From Betaproteobacteria bacterium (GTDB taxonomy: Bacteria; Pseudomonadota; Gammaproteobacteria; Burkholderiales; Burkholderiaceae_C): 64,000 nt of DNA. Each line of letters opens with the position of its first letter. Within the stretch, counting starts at the first letter, position 1. The translations under genes and the position numbers were made by a program. This document shows positions 1 to 10,164 of this stretch, piece by piece. The notes under the pieces are model-generated. The model saw only the letters and a list, made by a program, of their open reading frames with translations, did not search any database and had not been told where the DNA came from. The stretch lies in assembly GCA_947453725.1 (NCBI GenBank), contig CANGHH010000001.1, positions 248,001-312,000 on the forward strand, given 5' to 3'.

Positions 1-276
1 GTCCAGGGCGAATTGGCCAAGCTGATCGACGAGCAACTGGAACTGGCGGTGGCCCGTCTGCCGGCCCTGGAGCCGGGCCGGGTTCATCCCTCGCCGGTGG
101 ACCACGAGGAGCGCGCGGCGCCGCACGCGAACTTCGAAGACCTGATGCTCGGCAATGCCGAGGCGACGCCCGAGATGCTGGACGAACTGGCCGCGCTGGA
201 CGCCGCGCCGGAACTCAGCGAAGAAGAACTGGCGCGCCAGGCGCTGGCCGCAGCCGACCCGCCTTTCAGCCCTTGA
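1..276 (+). CDS. Unrecognised protein, C-terminal part only
   Basis: An open reading frame runs in from the left edge of the window and stops at a TGA at 274-276, so only the last 91 residues are visible. They are acidic and rich in Ala, Glu and Leu, with predicted helical character and no transmembrane segment or cysteine. I recognise no family. A TTG at 13-15 could serve as a start, but the frame is open to base 1, so a longer gene is more likely. Its last 11 bases overlap, tail to tail, the decayed PIN-domain gene on the other strand. Confidence 0.5.
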   Translation, partial: VQGELAKLIDEQLELAVARLPALEPGRVHPSPVDHEERAAPHANFEDLMLGNAEATPEMLDELAALDAAPELSEEELARQALAAADPPFSP

Positions 277-354
277 AGGGGTTTTCGATCAACAGGCCCT
301 CGATGTGTCGAAGGTGTAGACGAAGACGTTGCTGTCGAAGAAGTCAGCGCTCAT
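266..354 (-). pseudogene. PIN-domain (VapC-like) toxin remnant with internal deletion
   Basis: On the minus strand an ATG at 354 opens a frame beginning MSADFFDSNVFVYTFDTS, which resembles the first strand of PIN-domain RNases, including the first catalytic Asp (FFDSN). It stops after 21 residues. In another frame the same strand continues as IEGLLIENPFKG and a stop at 266-268, which resembles the usual PIN-domain C-terminus ending in NPF. A full protein would need about 130 residues, so the middle is deleted and the junction is out of frame. The ATG overlaps the stop of the antitoxin remnant upstream, as in intact vapBC-type pairs. Loss of function is inferred. Confidence 0.6.
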
Positions 355-454
355 TCATCTCATCCCGGGTGAACTTGCGGCCCCCCGTGTCGATCTTGCG
401 TCGTGCAGGGTGATCCGTGTGCGCTGGAAAAAAGCAGTGTTGTCCGCGGAGGCT
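344..454 (-). pseudogene. Antitoxin remnant upstream of the PIN fragment
   Basis: Reading the minus strand towards the PIN fragment, a frame ends with RKIDTGGRKFTRDEMNER and a TGA at 344-346. It overlaps the toxin ATG (354-352). The tail resembles the C-terminus of small antitoxins paired with PIN toxins. No start codon or DNA-binding part remains, because the frame runs straight back to the 3' end of cbbR (stop at 455-457). The 5' part therefore appears lost, perhaps where the cbb locus was joined. Family assignment is from memory of such tails and is tentative. Confidence 0.45.
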
Positions 455-1390
455 TCAGGTGACCGGCCGCAGCAGCGGTGCGTCGTGGGCCTGCAAGAAC
501 CCCGAGCCTTCCTCGATCACGTAGTAGCGAAAGGCCTCGGCCGCCGGTGACAGCACCTTGCCGCCCAGGTGCACGACGTTCCAGGTGCGCATCACCGGCG
601 CGCCTGCGATGTCCAGCACCTGCAGCAGGCCGCTGCGCAGTTCCAGGCCGATCGTGTGCATCGACAGAAAGCTCAAGCCCAGGCCGGCGATGACGGCCTG
701 CTTGATGGTCTCGTTGCTGCTCATCTCCATGGCGATGCGCGGCGTGTAGCGGTGTTCGGCGAAGAAGGTCTCCATCGCGTTGCGGGTGCCGGAACCGTGC
801 TCGCGGGCGATGAAGTCGTAGGGCGCCAGCTGGGCCACCTGCAGGCCGCTGCGCTGGGTCAGCGGGTGCCCCGGCGGCGCGATGAAGACCAGCGGGTGCG
901 CCGCGAAGGACTCGGCCCGCGTCGCCAGTTCACGCGGCGGCCGGCCCATGATCGACAGGTCGGCTTCGCCGGCCTGCATCAGCGCCACCAGCTGTTCGCG
1001 GTTGCCGACCACGCGCAGCCGCACGTCGACGCCGGGGTGGTCGGCGTGGAAGCGCGCCATCAGGTGGGGCACGAAGTACTTCGCGGTGCTGACCATGCCG
1101 ATGGTCAGCAGCCCGCGTTCGACGCGCTTGAGCCGCGCCATCGCGTCGTCGGCCTCCTTCAGCGTGGCCAGCAGCTTCCGGGCGTGGACCAGGAAGTATT
1201 CACCCGCCGTGGACAGCGCCACCGCACGGCCCTGGCGGTCGAACAGCGGCAGGCCGACCTGGGCTTCGACCTCCTTGATCTGCATGCTCACCGCTGGCGG
1301 CGTGAGGTGCAAGGCCTCGGCCGCGCGGGCCATGCTGCCGTGCTGCGCGACCTCGGTGAAAACCCGAAGCTGGCGGAAGGTGATGTTCAT
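455..1390 (-). CDS. cbbR: LysR-type regulator of the Calvin-cycle operon (CbbR)
   Basis: A 311-residue LysR-type transcriptional regulator. Residues about 1-60 form the winged helix-turn-helix (FTEVAQHGSMARAAEALHL, then PAVSMQIKEVE). The rest is the two-lobed effector-binding domain, starting near GLLTIGMVSTAKYFVPHL. It is divergently transcribed from cbbL across a 116-bp gap, the classic cbbR arrangement. In this family CbbR senses metabolites such as phosphoenolpyruvate, RuBP or NADPH and activates cbb transcription while repressing itself. A perfect inverted repeat begins one base upstream of its ATG, consistent with autoregulation. The name rests on family plus position. Confidence 0.93.
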   Translation of the reverse strand: MNITFRQLRVFTEVAQHGSMARAAEALHLTPPAVSMQIKEVEAQVGLPLFDRQGRAVALSTAGEYFLVHARKLLATLKEADDAMARLKRVERGLLTIGMVSTAKYFVPHLMARFHADHPGVDVRLRVVGNREQLVALMQAGEADLSIMGRPPRELATRAESFAAHPLVFIAPPGHPLTQRSGLQVAQLAPYDFIAREHGSGTRNAMETFFAEHRYTPRIAMEMSSNETIKQAVIAGLGLSFLSMHTIGLELRSGLLQVLDIAGAPVMRTWNVVHLGGKVLSPAAEAFRYYVIEEGSGFLQAHDAPLLRPVT

Positions 1391-1391
1391 G

Positions 1392-2994
<1,603 letters not shown>

Positions 2995-3007
2995 GGAGCG
3001 CTCGACC

Positions 3008-3448
3008 ATGATGACCAACCCCACCGGCCGCATCACGCAAGGCCAATTCAGTTTCCTGCCCGACCTGAGCGACGCCGAGATCTCGATGCAGATCGATTAC
3101 GGCCTGAAGAAGGGCTACGCCTGGAGCGTCGAGTACACCGACGACCCGCACCCCCGCAACACCTATTGGGACATGTTCGGCATGCCGATGTTCGACCTGC
3201 AGGACGCCGCCGGCGTTTTGCTGGAATTGAACAATTGCCGCAAGACCTTCCCGCAGCATTACATCCGCCTGATGGCTTTCGACAGCACGCGCGGCTTCGA
3301 AACCATCGTGATGAGTTTCATCGTCAACCGGCCGGCGAAGGAACCGGGTTTCGGCCTGGTGCGCCAGGAAGTGGGCGGGCGCAGCATGCAGTACACCGTG
3401 CACAGCTACGCCACCGACAAGCCCGAGGCCGAGCGTTACACCGGCTGA
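3008..3448 (+). CDS. cbbS: RuBisCO small subunit, red-type
   Basis: A 146-residue small subunit that caps the L8 core of RuBisCO. It starts [22 protein letters not shown], contains the conserved [13 protein letters not shown] and [16 protein letters not shown] segments, and carries the C-terminal extension (from about residue 115) that forms the beta-hairpin of red-type enzymes. The ribosome-binding site AAGGAG overlaps the stop codon of cbbL, so the two are tightly coupled. A second ATG at 3011 is an equally possible start. Confidence 0.97.
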   Translation: MMTNPTGRITQGQFSFLPDLSDAEISMQIDYGLKKGYAWSVEYTDDPHPRNTYWDMFGMPMFDLQDAAGVLLELNNCRKTFPQHYIRLMAFDSTRGFETIVMSFIVNRPAKEPGFGLVRQEVGGRSMQYTVHSYATDKPEAERYTG

Positions 3449-3453
3449 ACCGC

Positions 3454-4425
3454 GTGAACGCACCGCTCTATGCCATCCCGGGCTCGACGCCCGCCGCATC
3501 GGCCGCAACCGCGCCTGACGCCGCCGCGCCGGCCGGGTCGCCTGCCACGGCCCGCACCGTCAACGAGGTGCTGGCGCAGAGCCAGGTGATGGCGGTCATC
3601 GAAGAGCTGGATCGCGACCTGGTCGGCCTGGCGCCGGTCAAGCAGCGCATCCGCGACATCGCGGCCTTGCTGGTGGTGGACAAGTTGCGCGCCAACCTGG
3701 GCTTGCCGACTTCATCCGGTCAAGGCGGACCCAGCCTGCACATGTGCTTCACCGGCAACCCCGGCACTGGCAAGACCACGGTGGCGCTGCGCATGGCGCA
3801 GATCCTGCACCGCCTGGGCTATTCGAGAAAAGGTCACCTCGTGGCGGTGACGCGCGACGACCTCGTCGGCCAGTACATCGGCCACACCGCGCCGAAAACC
3901 AAGGAAGTGCTGAAGAAGGCGATGGGCGGCGTGCTCTTCATCGACGAAGCGTATTACCTCTATCGGCCGGAGAACGAACGCGACTACGGGCAGGAAGCCA
4001 TCGAGATCCTGCTGCAGGTGATGGAGAACCAGCGCGACGATCTGGTGGTGATATTGGCGGGCTACAAAGACCGCATGGACACCTTCTTCCAGAGCAACCC
4101 GGGCCTGAGCAGCCGCATCGCCCACCACATCGATTTCCCCGATTACGCGCCGGCGGAATTGCTGCAAATTGGCGAGCGCATGTTGCATGGCATGAATTAC
4201 CGATTCGGCGACGGCACCCGCGAAGTCTTCGACCGCTACCTGGCGCGCCGCATCGCCCAACCGCATTTCGCCAACGCCCGCAGCGTGCGCAATGCGCTGG
4301 ACCGAGCGCGCCTGCGCCAGGCCAGCCGACTGTTCGCCGACGGCGACCGCGTGCTGACCGAAACCGACCTGTGCACGCTGGCGCCGCAAGACCTGCTGGC
4401 CAGCCGCGTGTTCCAGCGCACCTGA
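3454..4425 (+). CDS. cbbX: Red-type RuBisCO activase CbbX
   Basis: A 323-residue AAA+ ATPase that pulls on the C-terminus of the RuBisCO large subunit to release inhibitory sugar phosphates. Visible are Walker A (GNPGTGKTT), the pore loop [10 protein letters not shown], Walker B ([10 protein letters not shown]) and the conserved [18 protein letters not shown] sensor region. I chose the GTG at 3454, five bases after the cbbS stop. It gives an N-terminal tail rich in Ala and Pro (about residues 8-30) before the conserved core at [15 protein letters not shown]. Its position directly after cbbLS is the usual one for red-type operons. Confidence 0.95.
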   Translation: MNAPLYAIPGSTPAASAATAPDAAAPAGSPATARTVNEVLAQSQVMAVIEELDRDLVGLAPVKQRIRDIAALLVVDKLRANLGLPTSSGQGGPSLHMCFTGNPGTGKTTVALRMAQILHRLGYSRKGHLVAVTRDDLVGQYIGHTAPKTKEVLKKAMGGVLFIDEAYYLYRPENERDYGQEAIEILLQVMENQRDDLVVILAGYKDRMDTFFQSNPGLSSRIAHHIDFPDYAPAELLQIGERMLHGMNYRFGDGTREVFDRYLARRIAQPHFANARSVRNALDRARLRQASRLFADGDRVLTETDLCTLAPQDLLASRVFQRT

Positions 4426-4451
4426 AACCCCGCAGCCCTGATCGGTCCGCC

Positions 4452-5552
4452 ATGCCCCTGTCCAACCGCCGCACGCTGACGCAGTACCTGATCGAACAAC
4501 GCCGCCGCTTTCCCGGCGCCAGCGGGGAGTTGAATGCGCTGATCCTGGACGTCTCCATCGCCTGCAAGGCCATCGCGCGCAGCGTGGCCTTCGGCGCCTT
4601 GGGCGACCCCAGCACGCGCGATATCGCCGCAGTCAACCCAGGCGGCGACACCAATGTGCAGGGCGAGGTGCAGAAGCCGCTCGACGTGGTCAGCAACGAG
4701 TTCTTCATCCGCACCACCGAATGGAGCGGCAACCTGGCCGGCCAGGCCAGCGAGGAAATGGACACCGCGCGGCAGATTCCCGCCGGCTATCCGCGTGGCA
4801 AGTACCTGCTGGTCTTCGACCCGCTGGACGGCAGCAGCAACATCGACGTCAACGTCTCGGTCGGCAGCATCTTTTCGATCCTGCGCCTGCCCGGTCATGA
4901 CACCGCACCCGGCCGCGACGTCACCGAGGCCGACTTCCTGCAGCCCGGCACGCAGCAGGTCGCTGCCGGCTACGCCATCTACGGCCCGACGACGATGCTG
5001 GTGCTGACGGTCGGCGACGGCGTGGTCGGTTTCACGCTGGACCCCAACCTGGGCGAATTCAAGCTGACGCACCCGAAGATCACGGTGCCGGCCGAGACCC
5101 AGGAATTCGCCATCAACAGCAGCAACAGCCGCTTCTGGGAACCGCCGGTCAAGCGCTACGTCGACGAATGCCTGGCCGGCAAGACCGGGCCGCGCGGCAA
5201 GGACTTCAACATGCGCTGGATCGCCAGCATGGTGGCCGAAGCCCACCGCATCCTGATGCGCGGCGGCGTCTTCATGTACCCGCGCGACACCAAGGACCCG
5301 GCCAAGCCCGGCCGCCTGCGGCTGCTCTACGAAGCCAACCCGGTGGGTTTCATCATCGAGCAGGCCGGCGGCCGCGCCAGCACGGGCCGCCAGGCCGTGC
5401 TGGCGGTGCAGCCCACCGAATTGCACCAGCGCATCGGCCTGGTCTTCGGCAGCAAGCACGAGGTGGAACGCATCGAGCGCTACCACCGCGAGCCCATCGT
5501 GCGCGACAGCGCCAGCCCGCTGTTCGCCGAGCGCAGCCTCTTTCGAGATTGA
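4452..5552 (+). CDS. cbbF: Class I fructose-1,6-bisphosphatase of the Calvin cycle
   Basis: A 366-residue class I fructose-bisphosphatase, removing the C1 phosphate from fructose 1,6-bisphosphate to regenerate RuBP precursors. Related enzymes in cbb operons also act on sedoheptulose 1,7-bisphosphate. The metal-binding motif [20 protein letters not shown] is intact, as are the substrate-binding [11 protein letters not shown] and the late segment [16 protein letters not shown]. The ATG at 4452 begins [17 protein letters not shown], a normal family start. It sits 26 bp after cbbX and 13 bp before cbbP. Confidence 0.96.
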   Translation: MPLSNRRTLTQYLIEQRRRFPGASGELNALILDVSIACKAIARSVAFGALGDPSTRDIAAVNPGGDTNVQGEVQKPLDVVSNEFFIRTTEWSGNLAGQASEEMDTARQIPAGYPRGKYLLVFDPLDGSSNIDVNVSVGSIFSILRLPGHDTAPGRDVTEADFLQPGTQQVAAGYAIYGPTTMLVLTVGDGVVGFTLDPNLGEFKLTHPKITVPAETQEFAINSSNSRFWEPPVKRYVDECLAGKTGPRGKDFNMRWIASMVAEAHRILMRGGVFMYPRDTKDPAKPGRLRLLYEANPVGFIIEQAGGRASTGRQAVLAVQPTELHQRIGLVFGSKHEVERIERYHREPIVRDSASPLFAERSLFRD

Positions 5553-5565
5553 GCAGAGAGCCCCC

Positions 5566-6450
5566 ATGTCACAACGCCACCCGATCATCGCGATCACCGG
5601 TTCTTCCGGCGCAGGCACCACCTCGGTGACGCGCACTTTCGAGAACATCTTCCGTCGCGAAAACGTCAAGGCCGCCATCATCGAAGGCGACAGCTTCCAC
5701 CGCTACGACCGCCAGGACATGAAGCTGCGGCTGGCCGAAGCCGAAAAGGCCGGCAACACCAACTTCAGCCACTTCGGTCCCGAAAACAACCTGTTCGCCG
5801 AACTGGAAGCGCTGTTCGAAAGCTACGCTCAAACCGGCACCGGCAAGCGCCGCAGATACCTGCACGACCCCGAAGAAGCCGCGCCCTACCAGCAGCAGCC
5901 TGGCACTTTCACGCCCTGGGAAGATGTGCCGGCCGGCACCGAGCTGCTGTTCTACGAAGGCCTGCACGGCGCGATCAAGACGCCCGAGGTGAACATCGCG
6001 CGCCACCCCGACCTGCTGATCGGTGTGGTGCCGGTGATCAACCTGGAATGGATCCAGAAACTGTGGCGCGACAAGAGCAAGCGCGGCTACAGCACCGAAG
6101 CCGTCACCGACACCATCCTGCGCCGCATGCCCGACTACGTGCACTACATCTGCCCGCAGTTCGAGCACACCCACGTCAACTTCCAGCGCGTGCCGATGGT
6201 TGACACCAGCAACCCCTTCATCGCGCGCGACATCCCGGCGCCCGACGAGAGCATGGTCGTGATCCGCTTTGCCAAGCCCAAGGGCATCGACTTTCCCTAC
6301 CTGCTGAACATGATCAACGGCAGCTTCATGTCGCGCGCCAACACCGTGGTGGTGCCGGGCGGCAAGATGGAACTCGCGATGCAGCTGATCTTCACGCCCT
6401 TCATCTGGCGCATGATGGAAAGACGCCAGCGCGCGATGGGGGCCCTCTGA
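5566..6450 (+). CDS. cbbP: Phosphoribulokinase
   Basis: A 294-residue proteobacterial-type phosphoribulokinase. It phosphorylates ribulose 5-phosphate with ATP to make RuBP, the step specific to the Calvin cycle. The P-loop GSSGAGTTS is at residues 12-20, followed by the substrate-binding GDSFHRYDR and the EGLHGA motif. The bacterial octameric form is activated by NADH, which fits a cell that can make NADH from H2. GAGAG lies just upstream of the ATG. Only one base separates its stop from cbbY. Confidence 0.97.
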   Translation: MSQRHPIIAITGSSGAGTTSVTRTFENIFRRENVKAAIIEGDSFHRYDRQDMKLRLAEAEKAGNTNFSHFGPENNLFAELEALFESYAQTGTGKRRRYLHDPEEAAPYQQQPGTFTPWEDVPAGTELLFYEGLHGAIKTPEVNIARHPDLLIGVVPVINLEWIQKLWRDKSKRGYSTEAVTDTILRRMPDYVHYICPQFEHTHVNFQRVPMVDTSNPFIARDIPAPDESMVVIRFAKPKGIDFPYLLNMINGSFMSRANTVVVPGGKMELAMQLIFTPFIWRMMERRQRAMGAL

Positions 6451-6451
6451 C

Positions 6452-7180
6452 ATGTTGCGAGCCTTGATCTGGGACGTCGACGGCACCATCGCCGAGACCG
6501 AACGCGACGGCCATTGCGTGGCCTTCAACCTGGCTTTCGAGGAAGCCGGCCTGGCCTGGCGCTGGAGCCCCGACCACTACGGCCCGCTGCTGCACGTGGC
6601 CGGTGGCCGCGAGCGCATCCTGCATGACATGGCGCAGCGGGCCGACGCACCCGCCACCGCCGCCGAACGCGAGGCCCTGGCCCGCGCGCTGCACCTGCGC
6701 AAGAACGCGATCTACGCCGAGCGCGTCGCGGCCGGCGCGCTGTCGCCGCGCCCTGGCGTGCTGCGCCTGATGGACGAGGCCGCCGCCGCCGGTGTGCAAC
6801 TGGGCATCGCGACCACCACGTCCGGCAGCAATGTGCAGGCGCTGTTCAGCAGCCTCTTCGGCGCAGACTGGCGGCGCCGCTTCGCCGCCGTCGTCTGCGC
6901 CGAAGAGGCGCCGCAGCTCAAGCCCCACCCGCAGGTCTACCTGCGGGCACTGCAGGGCCTGGGCGTGGTGGCCGGCGAGGCCTTCGCGCTGGAAGACACG
7001 CCCAACGGTCTGCTCGCCGCCCAGGCGGCCGGCATCGCCTGCGGCATCACCCGCAGTGCCTTCTTCGTTCACGACCGCTACCCGGGCGCGGCCTGGGTGC
7101 GGCCCGATCTGGACACGCCGACGCCGATGACCCTGGACGCGATTCGGGCCGGCTTGTCTGTCAAGATCCGGGCCTCCTGA
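6452..7180 (+). CDS. cbbY: CbbY, HAD-family xylulose-1,5-bisphosphate phosphatase
   Basis: A 242-residue haloacid-dehalogenase phosphatase. Motif I is DVDGTIAETERDGH, with Asp8 as nucleophile and Asp10 as acid/base; motif II is ATTTSG, motif III is the Lys in LKPHPQVY, and motif IV is EDTPNG. In red-type autotrophs CbbY destroys xylulose 1,5-bisphosphate, a misfire product and inhibitor of RuBisCO, and so acts together with the activase CbbX. It is the last cbb gene here. The transketolase, aldolase and epimerase genes that often follow are absent from this window. Confidence 0.9.
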   Translation: MLRALIWDVDGTIAETERDGHCVAFNLAFEEAGLAWRWSPDHYGPLLHVAGGRERILHDMAQRADAPATAAEREALARALHLRKNAIYAERVAAGALSPRPGVLRLMDEAAAAGVQLGIATTTSGSNVQALFSSLFGADWRRRFAAVVCAEEAPQLKPHPQVYLRALQGLGVVAGEAFALEDTPNGLLAAQAAGIACGITRSAFFVHDRYPGAAWVRPDLDTPTPMTLDAIRAGLSVKIRAS

Positions 7181-7198
7181 ATCCGACCCGGACGCCCC

Positions 7199-7783
7199 AT
7201 GAAGCTGTATGCCCTGCTGACCTTGGCCTTGTTCGCCGGCGCCTTGCACGCCCCGCTGCACGCGCAGACCGCCGTGCCGGGGGCCGTTGCCGCGGCTGCG
7301 GCCTGCCCGGCGCTGCTGAACCAGAGCTTCCCGCGGCTGCAGGACGAAAAGCCGCAGAACCTGTGCCAGTACGCCGGCAAGGTGTTGCTGGTCGTCAACA
7401 CCGCCAGCTATTGCGGCTACACGCCGCAGTACGAGGGCCTGGAAGCGCTGCACGCGAAGTACGCGGCGCAGGGCCTGGTGGTGATGGGCTTCCCGTCGAA
7501 CGACTTCAACCAGGAAAGCAGCGACAGCGCGAAGATCGCCGACCTGTGCTTCAACACCTACGGCGTGAAGTTCCCGATGTTCAGCATCTCGGCGGTCAGC
7601 GGCAAGGCCGCCAACCCGCTGTTCGCGCAACTGGCGCAGGCCACCGGCAAGAGCCCGGCCTGGAACTTCAACAAATACCTGATCGGCCGTGACGGCAAGG
7701 CCGTGGCCTATTACCCGAGCAAGGCCACGCCCGACAGCAAGGAAGTCCTTGCCGCGGTGGAAAAGGCGCTGGCCGCCCGTTGA
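7199..7783 (+). CDS. Exported glutathione peroxidase-like protein
   Basis: A 194-residue thiol peroxidase of the glutathione peroxidase family. Residues 1-22 are a signal peptide ending in LHA, so it should be periplasmic. The peroxidatic Cys72 lies in NTASYCGYTPQYEGL, followed by GFPSNDFNQE and WNFNKYLI, which contain the conserved Asn/Gln and Trp of the catalytic site. The residue is Cys, not selenocysteine, and such enzymes often use thioredoxin. It begins 18 bp after cbbY on the same strand, so it may be cotranscribed and help deal with oxidants; that role is inference. Confidence 0.88.
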   Translation: MKLYALLTLALFAGALHAPLHAQTAVPGAVAAAAACPALLNQSFPRLQDEKPQNLCQYAGKVLLVVNTASYCGYTPQYEGLEALHAKYAAQGLVVMGFPSNDFNQESSDSAKIADLCFNTYGVKFPMFSISAVSGKAANPLFAQLAQATGKSPAWNFNKYLIGRDGKAVAYYPSKATPDSKEVLAAVEKALAAR

Positions 7784-7802
7784 GGCGGCCTGCGCTGCGG
7801 GC

Positions 7803-8057
7803 TCACTGCAGCGATTCGATCAGGTCGATGTAGGCCTGCTGAGCCTCGCCGGCGGTCTGGCCCTGCAGTGCGGCCCAGGCGTCGAACTTCGCGCGGCCGA
7901 CCATGTCGGAGAAGCCCGGTCGCTGGCCTTGCGCGTCGCCGACCGTGGCCTGCTTGTACAGGGCGTAGATCCGCAGCAGCGTCATGTTGTCGGGCTTCTC
8001 GGGCAATTGCTTGCTGGCCGCGACGGCGGCTTCGAAGGCGGCGGGTAGCTGGGCCAT
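7803..8057 (-). CDS. Acyl-CoA-binding protein
   Basis: An 84-residue soluble four-helix acyl-CoA-binding protein. The family signature is clear: LLRIYALYKQATVGD, then RPGFSDMVGRAKFDAWAAL, with the conserved Tyr, Lys and Trp that contact the CoA. It carries long-chain acyl-CoA esters in the cytoplasm. It converges on the peroxidase gene and diverges from the acyltransferase gene at 8224. A shared role with that acyl-CoA-using enzyme in lipid storage is plausible but inferred. Confidence 0.93.
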   Translation of the reverse strand: MAQLPAAFEAAVAASKQLPEKPDNMTLLRIYALYKQATVGDAQGQRPGFSDMVGRAKFDAWAALQGQTAGEAQQAYIDLIESLQ

Positions 8058-8149
8058 GGCGAGTCCTTTCGGGGTGTGGCGGGCGCCGGCCGGACGCCGG
8101 CCGGCAGCAGGATCGGGTGGATTACCCGGGGTCGGCGCGCCGCGTTGAC

Positions 8150-8165
8150 GGCTAGGATGTTAGCC
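8150..8165. promoter_or_regulatory. Inverted repeat between the ACBP and acyltransferase genes
   Basis: GGCTA, six bases, then TAGCC form a perfect 5-bp inverted repeat in the 166-bp divergent region. TTGACG at 8145-8150 overlaps its left edge and resembles a -35 element for the acyltransferase gene. A repressor operator is possible; the binding protein is unknown. Confidence 0.35.
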
Positions 8166-8177
8166 AGCATCGGGCAA

Positions 8178-8205
8178 CGCCCGTCTGCACGCCCGTCTGC
8201 ACGCC
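8178..8205. repeat. 12-bp tandem repeat upstream of the acyltransferase gene
   Basis: CGCCCGTCTGCA is present twice head to tail, followed by the first four bases of a third copy. It ends five bases before the strong GGAGGAG ribosome-binding site (8210-8216) of the gene starting at 8224. A second short direct repeat, CGCCGGCCGG twice with one base between, lies at 8084-8104. Copy-number change here could alter spacing in the 5' untranslated region. Confidence 0.6.
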
Positions 8206-8223
8206 ATTCGGAGGAGCCCGCCC

Positions 8224-9660
8224 ATGTCCCCACAAGTCCAGCGCATGTCGCGCGTCGACACGGCCTGGTTGCGCATGGACAACGACGCCAACCTGATGAT
8301 GATCGTCGGCGTCTGGCTGCTGACCCCGGCCATCACGCTGGCCGCGCTGCGTGCGCGCATCGGGGACAAGCTGCTGAAGTACGAGCGCTTCCACCAGAAG
8401 GCGGTGGCCGACGCGGTCGGCGCGCAATGGGTCGAGGACGAGGCCTTCGACATCACCCACCACGTGCCGGCCATCAGCCTGCACCGCGAGCCCGGCGAAT
8501 CCGAACGCCAGGCCTTGCAGCACCGCTGCGGCGAACTGGCCATGCAACCGCTCGACCCCTCGAGGCCGCTGTGGCAGTTCCACCTGATCGAGGACTACGA
8601 AGGCGGCAGCGCCGTGATCGCCCGCATCCACCACTGCATCGGCGACGGCATCGCGCTGACCAGCGTGATGATGAGCATCATGGACGGCGGCACCGACCCG
8701 CCGAAGCGGCGCAAACCGGCCCACTCGGAAGACGCTGCCGAACACGGCTGGCTGACCGACGCCGTGCTCAAGCCCTTGTCTGACCTGACGGTCAAGGCCA
8801 TCGGCCTGTACGGCGGCGGCGTGGCCAAGACCATGGACCTGCTGTCCGACCCGCAGGCCCTGGGCCATTCGGTGGACATGGCGCGCACCGGTCTGCGCGT
8901 GATGAGCGACGCGGTGGCGCTCGGCCTGATGCCCGACGACTCGCCCACGCTGCTCAAGGGCCCGCTGGCCGGTCGCAAGCGGGTGGCCTGGAGCGAGCCG
9001 ATGCCGCTGGACGCCGTCAAGACCGTCGGCAAGGGCCTGGGCTGCACGGTCAACGACGTGCTGCTGGCCTGCGTGGCCGGGGCCATCGGCAATTACCTGG
9101 GCAGCCAGGGGCAGGATCCGGCCGGCAAGGAGATCCGGGCCATGGTGCCGGTGAACCTGCGGCCGCTGGAAAAAGCCTGGCAGCTGGGCAACCGTTTCGG
9201 CCTGGCGCCGCTGGTGCTGCCCATCGGCATCGCCAACCCGGTGCAGCGCCTGCATGCGGTGCGCCAGCGCATGGACGAGCTGAAAGGCAGCTACCAGCCG
9301 CTGCTGGCCTTTGTGGTGCTGGCGGCCTCGGGGCTGTTCATCAAGCCCGTGCAGGACGCCGTGCTGGGCCTGTTCTCGAAGAAGACCACCGCGGTGATGA
9401 CCAATGTGCCGGGCCCCGCCACGCTGCTGAAGCTGTGCGGCAGCACGCTGCGCCAGAACATGTTCTGGGTGCCGGCTTCGGGCGACGTCGGCGTCGGCGT
9501 GTCGATCCTGAGTTACGGCGGCAGCGTGCAGTTCGGTCTGATCACCGACGCCGGCCGCTGCCCCGAGCCGCAGGACATCATCGACCGCTTCGAGCCCGAG
9601 TTCGAGAAGCTGTTGCACCTGACGCTGATGCTGCCCTGGGCCGGCCAGGAAGCGGCCTGA
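8224..9660 (+). CDS. Wax ester synthase/diacylglycerol acyltransferase family protein
   Basis: A 478-residue member of the WS/DGAT family, which uses acyl-CoA to esterify alcohols or diacylglycerol and so makes storage lipids. The catalytic HHxxxDG motif is intact as HHCIGDG at residues 136-142. The N-terminus (SRVDTAWLRMDNDANLMM) and the later segments (NDVLLACVAGAIGNYL and VPVNLRP) match the family. The C-terminal WS/DGAT domain (TNVPGP, then GDVGVGVSILSYGGSVQFGL) is also present. It is preceded by a strong GGAGGAG. The SRPBCC gene follows after 33 bp. Confidence 0.9.
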   Translation: MSPQVQRMSRVDTAWLRMDNDANLMMIVGVWLLTPAITLAALRARIGDKLLKYERFHQKAVADAVGAQWVEDEAFDITHHVPAISLHREPGESERQALQHRCGELAMQPLDPSRPLWQFHLIEDYEGGSAVIARIHHCIGDGIALTSVMMSIMDGGTDPPKRRKPAHSEDAAEHGWLTDAVLKPLSDLTVKAIGLYGGGVAKTMDLLSDPQALGHSVDMARTGLRVMSDAVALGLMPDDSPTLLKGPLAGRKRVAWSEPMPLDAVKTVGKGLGCTVNDVLLACVAGAIGNYLGSQGQDPAGKEIRAMVPVNLRPLEKAWQLGNRFGLAPLVLPIGIANPVQRLHAVRQRMDELKGSYQPLLAFVVLAASGLFIKPVQDAVLGLFSKKTTAVMTNVPGPATLLKLCGSTLRQNMFWVPASGDVGVGVSILSYGGSVQFGLITDAGRCPEPQDIIDRFEPEFEKLLHLTLMLPWAGQEAA

Positions 9661-9693
9661 ACCCCTGAACAGACCGACCACAAGGAGACCTGC

Positions 9694-10164
9694 ATGACCG
9701 TCACTGTCGCGATCGACCTGGGCTACGAGTTCGAAGTCAAGGCGCCCTTCAAGGACGTCTTCGACCTGCTGTCCGACGTGCCGACCTCGGCCAGCTTCTT
9801 CCCCCAGGTCGACCAGTTGGTCGACCTCGGCGACAAGACCTACCGCTGGGAAATGGCGAAGGTCGGCACGGCGCAGGTCCATATCCAGACCGTCTATGCC
9901 AGCCGCTACGTCAGCAACCGGGCCAAGGGCAGCGTGGTCTGGACGCCGGTGCCGGGCGAGGGCAACGCGCTGGTCGGCGGCAGCTGGCAGCTCACCGACA
10001 AGAAGAAGTCCACGGCCGTGGAATTCAAGGTGGCCGGCACGGTGGACGTGCCGCTGCCGGGGCTGATGAAGATGGTGGTGGTGCCCATCGTGCGCGGGGA
10101 ATTCGAAAAGCTGGTCGAGCAGTACATCGACAAGCTGATCGAGCGCTTCGGCGGCGAACCGTGA
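9694..10164 (+). CDS. SRPBCC (START-like) protein
   Basis: A 156-residue protein of the SRPBCC/polyketide-cyclase-like fold. It starts with a strand, then the helical segment PFKDVFDLLSDVPTSASFFP, with alternating strands and a long C-terminal helix (EFEKLVEQYIDKLIERFG). These proteins bind hydrophobic ligands in a deep cavity. An AAGGAGA lies upstream of the ATG. Its position 33 bp after the WS/DGAT gene suggests cotranscription and a lipid or acyl ligand. No enzymatic function can be read from the sequence. Confidence 0.8.
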   Translation: MTVTVAIDLGYEFEVKAPFKDVFDLLSDVPTSASFFPQVDQLVDLGDKTYRWEMAKVGTAQVHIQTVYASRYVSNRAKGSVVWTPVPGEGNALVGGSWQLTDKKKSTAVEFKVAGTVDVPLPGLMKMVVVPIVRGEFEKLVEQYIDKLIERFGGEP

